Shown here piece after piece: positions 1 to 6,044 of a stretch of 11,513 nt of DNA. Position 1 is the stretch's first letter, and every line of letters starts with the position of its first letter. Both the position numbers and the translations under genes were made by a program. Source of the DNA: Actinomycetes bacterium (lineage in GTDB: Bacteria; Actinomycetota; Actinomycetes; S36-B12; GCA-2699445); contig JAHZKU010000074.1 of NCBI GenBank assembly GCA_022600255.1, positions 1 to 11,513 of the forward strand, written 5' to 3'. The notes under the pieces were generated by a model. The model was given only the letters and a program-made list of their open reading frames with translations. It was not told the DNA's origin and ran no database searches.

Positions 1-124
1 GCGTCTGCCTTTGCCTTGGCGTCTGCCTTTGCCTTGGCGTCTGCCTTTGCCTTGGCGTCTGCCTTTGCCTTGGCGTCTGCCTTTGCCTTGGCGTCTGCCT
101 TTGCCTTGGCGTCTGCCTTTGCCT
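1..124. repeat. 18-bp perfect tandem repeat, about 6.9 copies
   Basis: The unit GCGTCTGCCTTTGCCTTG is repeated head to tail at 1, 19, 37, 55, 73 and 91, and a seventh copy breaks off after 16 bp at 124. The array may continue left of the window. The copies are identical even at synonymous positions, which points to recent expansion by slippage or recombination. The unit is six codons long, so copy-number change keeps the frame of the minus-strand gene. There are no spacers, so this is not a CRISPR array. Confidence 0.95.
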
Positions 125-269
125 CCGGAACTCGCACCACCGCTGCGTCGGAGGTTTGGGCGTCGCTTGCCGAATCCGGAGCCGAATCGCCACTGCGGAG
201 GTCGCTAAGCCGGTGCTTAGCCTCGTCCAAGGCTCCCCGAACTCGCTTGGTCAAAAACCCTGTTTTCAT
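1..269 (-). CDS. Unrecognised Lys/Ala-rich repeat protein (N-terminal part, runs off the window)
   Basis: A minus-strand frame opens with ATG at 269-267 and stays open to the left edge, giving 89 visible codons without a stop. A GGAG sequence about 4 nt upstream of the ATG is a fair ribosome binding site. Residues 1-49 begin MKTGFLTKRVRGALDEAKHR and continue into an acidic Ser/Asp/Ala stretch. From residue 50 the protein becomes a perfect six-residue repeat, K-A-K-A-D-A, encoded by identical 18-bp units. The repeat should be helical and carries a net positive charge, which recalls lysine-rich histone-H1-like or other nucleic-acid-binding tails, but that is only a resemblance. No signal peptide or membrane segment is visible in the part seen. 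It is divergent from ileS. It does not resemble the DivIVA N-terminus that might be expected near here. That it is coding is likely from the start site, the frame and the in-frame repeat; the function is unknown. Confidence 0.6.
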   Translation of the reverse strand, partial: MKTGFLTKRVRGALDEAKHRLSDLRSGDSAPDSASDAQTSDAAVVRVPEAKADAKAKADAKAKADAKAKADAKAKADAKAKADAKAKAD

Positions 270-282
270 CGTTCTCCGTTCA

Positions 283-299
283 ACGCGTGGCGCACGCGT
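283..299. promoter_or_regulatory. Perfect 7-bp inverted repeat in the divergent intergenic region
   Basis: ACGCGTG and CACGCGT face each other across a 3-nt GCG loop. The element lies about 14 bp upstream of the minus-strand ATG, just ahead of its ribosome binding site, and 163 bp upstream of the ileS start. It could be a stem-loop in the 5' leader of the minus gene or an operator between two divergent promoters. The sequence does not tell these apart, and I recognise no regulator for it. Confidence 0.35.
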
Positions 300-451
300 A
301 GAGTATCCTCCGGGGCACGCTGCGGATTGCAGTACCCTTGAGAAGCGGGCGAGCCCATCAGCAGCCCAGCCCTCACGCCAGTGCAGACGCTGGCCAAGAA
401 CGCGCTTAACGCGCGGTCGCCCACTTCCGGCGCGACGCCTCCAGAATACGC

Positions 452-457
452 AAGGAG
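452..457 (+). promoter_or_regulatory. Ribosome binding site of ileS
   Basis: AAGGAG lies 4 nt before ATG 462 and is the reason for choosing this start over the in-frame GTG at 381. Its GGAG core can pair with CTCC at 439-442, so access to it might be structure-dependent; that last point is inference. Confidence 0.7.
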
Positions 458-461
458 CCCC

Positions 462-3400
462 ATGTACCGCGATGTGCCCGCTCGCATCGACGACGCCGCC
501 GCGATGGAGGCCGAGGTCGCCCGTTTCTGGGACACGAACGACATATTCCGCAAATCGTTGGACCAAACCAAGTCGGGGCCCTCCTGGTCGTTCTACGAAG
601 GCCCGCCGACCGCCAATGGCACCCCAGGCACTCACCACGTCGAGGCACGCGTGTTCAAGGATCTGATTCCGCGACACCGCACCATGAAGGGCTACCACGT
701 CCCCCGAAAGGCCGGCTGGGACTGTCACGGGCTTCCCGTCGAACTGGCGGTCGAGAAGGCGCTGGGCTTTAGTGGCAAACAGGACATCGAGGCCTACGGC
801 GTCGCAGCGTTCAACGAGGCCTGCCGTGAATCTGTCCTAGGCCATGTGGACGAGTTCGAATTGATGACCCAGCGCATGGGCTACTGGGTAGATACCAAGG
901 CCGCCTACTGGACCATGGACTCGCAATACATCGAGTCCGTCTGGTGGTCACTGAAGCAAATCTTCGAACGTGGCCTGCTGGTGCAGGATCATCGAGTGAG
1001 TCCGTACTGCCCACGCTGCGGCACCGGGTTGTCCGACCACGAGTTGGCGCAGGGCTACGAGGACATCGTTGACGAATCCGTGTTTGTCCGGTTTCCCGTG
1101 ACTGACGCGAACTGGCTGTCCAAGTACGGACCCACCAACCTGCTGGTCTGGACGACAACACCTTGGACGCTGGTCTCCAACACGGCCGTCGCGATTCAGC
1201 CCAAGGCGACATACCTGGTGGCTCGCGCCGACGACGAGACTGTTGTGGTGGCCGAGTCGCTCGCGGACCGAATCATGGCCGACGGCTATGAAGTGGTGGC
1301 GAGCCTGCCAGGTGCGGATTTGGAACGGTTGACTTACTCGCCACCTTTCGATCTGGTGGAAATCCCCGACGCATACTACGTGATTCTGGGTGACTACGTG
1401 ACCACTGATGACGGCACCGGGTTGGTCCACATCGCCCCCGCCTTCGGTGCCGACGACCTGGCCGTTTCGAAGGCCTATAGCCTGCCGGTCATCAATCCAG
1501 TGCAAGCAAACGGCTTGTTCAATGACGGTGTGCCGCTGGTGGGTGGCGAGTTCTTCAAGGACGCTGACACCAAACTGGTGGCAGATCTGGCCGATCGCGG
1601 GCTCCTGTTCGCGCACGTGCCCTATGAGCATTCCTATCCGCACTGCTGGCGCTGCCACACGCCACTGATCTACTACGCGCAACCCTCCTGGTACATCCGC
1701 ACCACCGCACAGAAGACGGAACTACTAGAACAGAATGCCGCGACCAACTGGTTTCCACCATCGATCAAGAACGGCCGATTCGGTGATTGGCTGAACAACA
1801 ACATCGACTGGGCCCTGTCGCGAAATCGATATTGGGGCACGCCGTTGCCGATCTGGCGCTGCGAGAACGAACACCTGACCCCGATTGGATCACTCGCGGA
1901 GTTGGGGGAGCTGGCTGGCCGGGATTTGACCGAGTTGGACCCCCATCGGCCCTTCGTGGACGAGGTGACGTTCGAGTGCCCACAATGTGATCTGCTCGCA
2001 GTGCGTGTGCCGGAGGTGATTGACTGCTGGTACGACTCTGGCGCGATGCCCTTTGCGCAGTGGGGGTACCCCCATCGTGGCGTTGCTGAGTTCGATGCCA
2101 CCTACCCTGCTGACTTTATTGCAGAGGCGATCGACCAGACTCGCGGCTGGTTCTACACCCTGATGGCGGTAGGGACCTTAGTCTTCGGCGAATCCGCCTA
2201 CAAGAACGTGTTGTGCCTTGGCCACATTCTTGATGAAGACGGTCGCAAGATGAGCAAACACCTGGGCAATGTCTTAGACCCAATCCAGTTGATGGATGAA
2301 CACGGTGCGGATGCCTTGCGTTGGTTCATGGCCGCGAGTGGTTCGCCGTGGCAGTCGCGACGTGTGGGTCACAACGCCATTGCCGAAGTCTGGCGTAAGA
2401 CGCTGATGACCTACTGGAGCACCGTCTCATTCCAAGCGCTCTACGCAAAGGCTGCGGATTGGGACTACCTCTCGACGCAACCGGACCCAGTAGCCGAACG
2501 ACCCGTCATGGACCGATGGGCGCTGGCCGTAGCCAACGCACTGGTCGACGATGTGGATCAAGCGCTGGAAACCTTTGACACCCAACGTGCGGGGCAACTG
2601 CTCGCCAGCTTCATTGAGGATCTCTCGAACTGGTATGTGCGGCGCTCCCGACGGCGATTCTGGGACGGTGACACGAACGCGCTCGCGACACTACATGAAT
2701 GCTTGCAGATGCTCACACTCGCCTTGGCGCCGCTGGTTCCCTTCATTACCGAACGCGTCTGGCAGGACCTGTTCACCCAAACGAGTGGCATTGAATCGGT
2801 ACACCTAGCCGCCTGGCCGCAGTCCGATCAGGCGGCCCGCGACGACGACCTCATCTCAGCAATGCGGGTAGTCCGCAAGGTCGTGGAACTGGGCAGGACG
2901 GCGCGCGCCGACTCCGGTGTCGGGGTGCGCCAGCCGCTGCGTGCGGCTCTTGTGGCCGCCCCGGGCTGGGACACAATCTCGCCCGAACTGCGCGACCAGG
3001 TTGCCGCCGAACTCAACTGCACCACCCTGGAAGATCTCTCAGACGCGGCCGAGGATTTGGTTGAGTCGACGGTGAAACCCAACTTCCGGGCGCTGGGCGC
3101 CCGATTCGGCAAAGACACTCCCAAGGTGGCCAAGGCGCTCACTGCGTTACCAGCGCAGCAGGTCGTCGCGGATCTGCGTTCCAAGGGGTTGGTAATGCTG
3201 CAGGTTTCCGATGTTGGCGAGGTGCACCTTGATCCATCCGATGCGATTGTCACTGAAACCCCCCGCGAGGGCTGGTCAGTAGCGGCCAGTGAGGGCTTCA
3301 GCGTGGCCCTTGACTTGGAGTTGACGCCCGAGCTGGAACGGGCCGGGCTCGCCCGGTATGTCGTACGGATCATCCAAGAGGCGCGCAAGAATGCCGGACT

Positions 3401-3599
3401 GGATGTGAGCGACCGGATCGTGCTGCGTTGGTCGGCAGAGTCGGAGCACAGCCGGTTGGCAATCACAGAGCACGCGGGTGCCATCAGCACAGAAGTCCTA
3501 GCGATCGAGATGATCGAAGACCCAGATGACAGCAGCGCCGTACGCCCAGGCGGGGCGGACTTCGCCGTCAGCGTGACCAAAGCCCAGCACGCAAGTTAG
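462..3599 (+). CDS. ileS: Isoleucyl-tRNA synthetase, type 2 (Streptomyces-like)
   Basis: A class I aminoacyl-tRNA synthetase that charges tRNA-Ile with isoleucine in the cytoplasm; 1045 residues, normal for actinobacterial IleRS. The start is ATG at 462, preceded by AAGGAG at 452-457. An in-frame GTG at 381 would add 27 residues but lacks support. Visible signatures: the HIGH-equivalent GTHH at residues 56-59, the GWDCHGLPVE block, the CPRCGTGLSDHELAQGYE block, CP1 editing-domain landmarks (TTTPWTL and GLVHIAPAFGADD), DCWYDSG, and KMSKH at residues 596-600 for ATP binding. The C-terminal third is the anticodon-binding and tail region. The first and third HIGH residues are swapped (GxHH instead of HxGH), a variant known in a subset of type 2 IleRS enzymes and linked to extreme mupirocin resistance. 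The gene stands alone on its strand, divergent from the gene at 1-269 and 71 bp ahead of the surface-protein gene. Confidence 0.97.
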   Translation: MYRDVPARIDDAAAMEAEVARFWDTNDIFRKSLDQTKSGPSWSFYEGPPTANGTPGTHHVEARVFKDLIPRHRTMKGYHVPRKAGWDCHGLPVELAVEKALGFSGKQDIEAYGVAAFNEACRESVLGHVDEFELMTQRMGYWVDTKAAYWTMDSQYIESVWWSLKQIFERGLLVQDHRVSPYCPRCGTGLSDHELAQGYEDIVDESVFVRFPVTDANWLSKYGPTNLLVWTTTPWTLVSNTAVAIQPKATYLVARADDETVVVAESLADRIMADGYEVVASLPGADLERLTYSPPFDLVEIPDAYYVILGDYVTTDDGTGLVHIAPAFGADDLAVSKAYSLPVINPVQANGLFNDGVPLVGGEFFKDADTKLVADLADRGLLFAHVPYEHSYPHCWRCHTPLIYYAQPSWYIRTTAQKTELLEQNAATNWFPPSIKNGRFGDWLNNNIDWALSRNRYWGTPLPIWRCENEHLTPIGSLAELGELAGRDLTELDPHRPFVDEVTFECPQCDLLAVRVPEVIDCWYDSGAMPFAQWGYPHRGVAEFDATYPADFIAEAIDQTRGWFYTLMAVGTLVFGESAYKNVLCLGHILDEDGRKMSKHLGNVLDPIQLMDEHGADALRWFMAASGSPWQSRRVGHNAIAEVWRKTLMTYWSTVSFQALYAKAADWDYLSTQPDPVAERPVMDRWALAVANALVDDVDQALETFDTQRAGQLLASFIEDLSNWYVRRSRRRFWDGDTNALATLHECLQMLTLALAPLVPFITERVWQDLFTQTSGIESVHLAAWPQSDQAARDDDLISAMRVVRKVVELGRTARADSGVGVRQPLRAALVAAPGWDTISPELRDQVAAELNCTTLEDLSDAAEDLVESTVKPNFRALGARFGKDTPKVAKALTALPAQQVVADLRSKGLVMLQVSDVGEVHLDPSDAIVTETPREGWSVAASEGFSVALDLELTPELERAGLARYVVRIIQEARKNAGLDVSDRIVLRWSAESEHSRLAITEHAGAISTEVLAIEMIEDPDDSSAVRPGGADFAVSVTKAQHAS

Positions 3600-3637
3600 C
3601 CGACCAGCTTCGTAGTTTCGCGTTCACTAAACACCCC

Positions 3638-3666
3638 TTGCGAATCCTGGAACGCTGCCAGACTGT
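3638..3666 (+). promoter_or_regulatory. Possible promoter of the surface-protein gene, leaderless arrangement
   Basis: TTGCGA (3638-3643) and GACTGT (3661-3666) are separated by 17 bp, the standard spacing, but the -10 hexamer matches TATAAT poorly. Transcription would begin at or within two bases of the ATG at 3671, where no Shine-Dalgarno sequence is visible. Leaderless mRNAs are common in actinobacteria. The hexamers are weak, so this is a suggestion only. Confidence 0.25.
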
Positions 3667-3670
3667 CTAG

Positions 3671-5626
3671 ATGTTCCGAATCCGGCGGCTCATAAGTGTG
3701 GTCGCCGTGATCCTTTTTGCGGGTGCTGGCGTTGCCGTTGCGCAATCGGAATCCAGTTCCGAACTCCTGCTGGCGATCGAACCCAGTGTCGCGGGCGCCA
3801 CTTCGGTCAGCGGTGCCGTGGGTTTTGGGGCCCTACCCGGTCAGCCAGGGCACATCGCCCCCGCCCCACCTGGAACGCTGGACGGTGGTTTCGGGGACGC
3901 TGGCGTTGGAGAAATCCCAGTGCCTGGCGGATCGGCGCAGTTGCTGGCGATGGCCACCGACGCCACCGGTCGAACGCTCCTAGTCGGTACCTCAGCAAGC
4001 GACCAGGCGGAACTAGCGCGACTAACCAGTGCCGGCGTCATAGACACGTCGTTCGGGGGTGGTGCTGTCAGCTTGCCGACGGGCCTGTTCCCGGTGGACC
4101 TCGCCGTGACCCCGCAAGGCAACATCCTTGTGGCCGTCGTATCGCCGAGTGGCACATTCGGGCTTGTCCAATACACAACTACGGGTGCCCTGGATACGAG
4201 TTTCGGCGAGGAAGGCACCACTGGATTCCCTTCTGTTCAGTCGCTCGGGGGTGCCATGTCCGTGGATTCGCAGGGTCGGATCGTTCTTTTCATCAACTAC
4301 GAGACTGCTGACGCCGCTGCCACGACAGGGGTGTCCTGGAATCTACGCCTCCTTCCTACCGGATCTGTCGATGCCGACTATCCGCAACGGGTCCTGAGCA
4401 GCGCGGCTTTCTCTCTGGCGGTTCGTGATTCCGAAACCCAACCTGACGACTCCGTCGCATTCACCGGAACGGGAACCCCGGATGTGGGTCAGTCCGCTTT
4501 CGTGATCGGTCGCCTGCTGGGATCCGGGCAATGGGACCCAGAGTTCGGCACCCCCAATCCCGGCTACTACACCGACGCCACGCAGCCGACCGTCAACTTC
4601 TCCGGTGCCGCCATTACAGTCCAGGCTGATGGCAAGTATCTCGTGGTCGGGGACCTGTCCGACTCCTCGGCCATGACCAACTCCGGGTTCATCAGCAGGA
4701 CCAACAGCGATGGCTCACCCGACCTCCCATTCGGCGCTCCCGCAGACGATCCCAACGAGGGGCTAGGAGCGATCAAGGTGGTGTTTGGCGACCTCACCGG
4801 ACTCCAAGACGTCGCAGTCCAGGCTAACGGGAAGATTCTGGCTGTGGGCTTCGCGCAGACTGCTGAGCTCACCAACGCCCTGACGATGCGGCTGAGCGCA
4901 ACGGGACGCTACGATCCAACGTTTGGAGATATCACCGCCCAGAACCATCTCCCAGGGGAAGTCAACGGCGCAGTGTTCGGCCCCATCGCCGGTCGGAACG
5001 TCGCGGTGCAGGTGAACCGGGACGGCCGGTTCCGAGTCGGGGGATCCTCGCTGGATGACGACGCCTTGTGGGCACTGCAGTACAACGCTAGTGGCGTGGA
5101 ATCGGTGACCGTCGATGCTCAGCTCGTCATCCCCAGCGATCCGCAGGCTCAAGACATCAGCAGCCAGAAAAGCGGGACGACAGCTTCTGGCCGCGAAGCG
5201 GTGTCCGTGCCCGCTGAGGTAGGCAGTGATGGTCGCTGGCTGGCGCAACTTGGCGGCCCGCTGGCTCCGGAGCCGGTAGAGGTGACCGCCGTTACAGACG
5301 ATGGCAGCATCACATCAGCCACGATGACCCCCTCCCCTAGTCCGAGCAGCAGTCCGACTCCGACTCCGACTCCGACTCCGACTCCGACATCACCGTCGAA
5401 CACCCCGAGCCCATCCGCGCCAACAGCCACCGGTTTCCCGTCGATGAGCCCCACCCAGGGCAGACCCGCCACCTCGGCCAGCACAGAACAAGCAACGCCC
5501 GCCGCCACGGGCGTCGCCGTGGCGTGGCTGGTCGCAGCCGGGCTCGGCCTGCTCTTTGCTGGGACGGCGGCCAGAACCTGGTTCACGCTTCGTAACAGGC
5601 AGGGTCGGCATCAGGAGAAGCGTTGA
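3671..5626 (+). CDS. Secreted, membrane-anchored protein with delta-60-type repeats
   Basis: A 651-residue exported protein. Residues 1-24 are a signal peptide (RIRR, hydrophobic core, AVA before Q25). The body carries six copies of a delta-60-like motif of the form xDxxFG: LDGGFG at 70, IDTSFG at 124, LDTSFG at 174, WDPEFG at 288, PDLPFG at 350 and YDPTFG at 414. Between them are beta-rich stretches such as QADGKYLVVG and QANGKILAVG. Such repeats are taken to form beta-propeller-like extracellular domains. Residues about 552-612 are a Pro/Ser/Thr stalk with a (Thr-Pro)n run. Residues about 613-634 are a transmembrane helix followed by a basic tail ending in KR. There is no LPxTG sortase signal, so anchoring is by the membrane helix. 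No Shine-Dalgarno is seen before ATG 3671. The ligand and role are unknown; binding or adhesion at the cell surface is a guess from the architecture. Confidence 0.85.
   Translation: MFRIRRLISVVAVILFAGAGVAVAQSESSSELLLAIEPSVAGATSVSGAVGFGALPGQPGHIAPAPPGTLDGGFGDAGVGEIPVPGGSAQLLAMATDATGRTLLVGTSASDQAELARLTSAGVIDTSFGGGAVSLPTGLFPVDLAVTPQGNILVAVVSPSGTFGLVQYTTTGALDTSFGEEGTTGFPSVQSLGGAMSVDSQGRIVLFINYETADAAATTGVSWNLRLLPTGSVDADYPQRVLSSAAFSLAVRDSETQPDDSVAFTGTGTPDVGQSAFVIGRLLGSGQWDPEFGTPNPGYYTDATQPTVNFSGAAITVQADGKYLVVGDLSDSSAMTNSGFISRTNSDGSPDLPFGAPADDPNEGLGAIKVVFGDLTGLQDVAVQANGKILAVGFAQTAELTNALTMRLSATGRYDPTFGDITAQNHLPGEVNGAVFGPIAGRNVAVQVNRDGRFRVGGSSLDDDALWALQYNASGVESVTVDAQLVIPSDPQAQDISSQKSGTTASGREAVSVPAEVGSDGRWLAQLGGPLAPEPVEVTAVTDDGSITSATMTPSPSPSSSPTPTPTPTPTPTSPSNTPSPSAPTATGFPSMSPTQGRPATSASTEQATPAATGVAVAWLVAAGLGLLFAGTAARTWFTLRNRQGRHQEKR
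5353..5388 (+). repeat. Hexanucleotide repeat (CCGACT)n in the stalk of the surface protein
   Basis: Five perfect CCGACT units and a sixth ending in A encode alternating Pro and Thr. The unit is two codons long, so slippage would change stalk length without breaking the frame. Confidence 0.85.
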
Positions 5627-6023
5627 GGCACGTAGGCTGACGGTCCGCTGGGCTTCCGCCATGACCTGTTTGGAAAGGCAGCATCTTCTTCTCCCCTTTG
5701 ACTGGCGAGCCTGCGACGACGACGTGCTGGAGTTGATCGAGGACCTTGAGCAAGAGACGTTGGGGGTTGTCAATGCTGGCCTGATTGAGCGCCTCGACGG
5801 GAGATTCTTGAGCTACGAGGTCCCTGCTGAGGGTCAGTTCTACGGCGCAGGCGGAGGCGGAGGCGGGAAAATCGAGTGCGCGCGACGCAAGGAGATCAAG
5901 TCTCAGTTCAGGCATGGCCACGGCACTGGCGGCCCTGGACACGCAAGCCTGCCGACCCAAGCCCTGCACCCAGACTCGCCCGCTGTGACAAGTTTGCCAG
6001 GCAGCGCTGTCGGAGGTGTCTGG
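5627..6023. other. Stretch without a convincing gene; possible gene remnant
   Basis: About 400 bp between the surface-protein stop and the HNH promoter. A plus-strand frame is open from 5556 to 6188, with an internal ATG at 5661. It encodes a rather protein-like acidic segment (for example DDDVLELIEDLEQETLGVV), then a run of glycines at about 5850-5871, then Pro/His-rich sequence that runs out of frame into the HNH gene. A minus-strand frame (6038 to 5583) is also open. Neither has a clear ribosome binding site or a family I recognise. The plus frame from 5661 to about 5850 may be a decayed gene fragment. I see no tRNA, insertion sequence or clear terminator. Confidence 0.3.
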
Positions 6024-6029
6024 CATTAT
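6021..6029 (+). promoter_or_regulatory. Extended -10 element of the HNH gene
   Basis: TGG followed by CATTAT (6024-6029) fits an extended -10 promoter, with 4 of 6 TATAAT positions plus the TGN motif. Its end is 7 bp before the A of ATG 6037, so transcription would start at or next to the start codon. No good -35 is seen at the normal spacing, as is often the case with extended -10 promoters. Its last base overlaps the LexA box. Confidence 0.45.
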
Positions 6030-6044
6030 CGAACACATGTTCGA
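6029..6044. promoter_or_regulatory. LexA/SOS box overlapping the start of the HNH gene
   Basis: TCGAACACATGTTCGA is an exact match to the actinobacterial SOS box TCGAAC-N4-GTTCGA. One more base pair on each side (6028 and 6045) extends the symmetry to 8-bp arms around a CA centre. It covers the expected transcription start and the ATG at 6037, so bound LexA should block initiation and release it after DNA damage. From memory, LexA sites are also reported at 13E12-family genes of Mycobacterium tuberculosis, which fits the gene family here. Confidence 0.88.

Larger units (their letters stand above)
270..461 (+). other. ileS leader / divergent intergenic region
   Basis: These 192 bp separate the two divergent starts. 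Besides the ACGCGT inverted repeat they hold a small hairpin, CGCGC (401-405) with GCGCG (411-415), which also gives two direct copies of AACGCGC. A 4-bp pairing, CTCC (439-442) with GGAG (454-457), would cover the ileS Shine-Dalgarno. Many actinobacterial ileS leaders carry a translational T-box, so I looked for one. There is an AGTACCC at about 328 and an ATC triplet further on, but no TGGT-type acceptor-pairing bulge, so a T-box is not supported. No strong promoter stands out; TAGAGT at 299-304 is a weak -10 candidate for ileS. Confidence 0.4.

Noticed and set aside
1..124. CRISPR array
   Set aside because: The units are 18 bp, directly adjoining and have no spacers.
381..461. N-terminal extension of IleRS from GTG 381
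   Set aside because: ATG 462 has AAGGAG directly upstream, and family members begin near this point; the extra 27 residues look non-coding.
328..461. T-box riboswitch upstream of ileS
   Set aside because: AGTA and ATC triplets occur, but the acceptor-pairing TGGT bulge is absent; the nearest TGGC does not fit tRNA-Ile.
1..666. Long plus-strand frame over the 18-bp repeat (from 16), encoding an Ala/Ser/Phe repeat
   Set aside because: It is the complement of the minus-strand repeat gene. It lacks a ribosome binding site and runs into the ileS coding region in another frame.
948..1682. 244-codon minus-strand frame inside ileS (also 2828-3580)
   Set aside because: Shadows of the highly conserved ileS frame, common in GC-rich DNA.
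6016..6036. GTG 6016 as the start of the HNH protein
   Set aside because: The promoter geometry and SOS box point to ATG 6037. The purine-rich bases before 6016 directly abut the GTG, too close to act as a ribosome binding site.
5583..6038. 151-codon minus-strand frame
   Set aside because: No ribosome binding site or recognisable family. It overlaps the end of the surface-protein gene and the HNH promoter.
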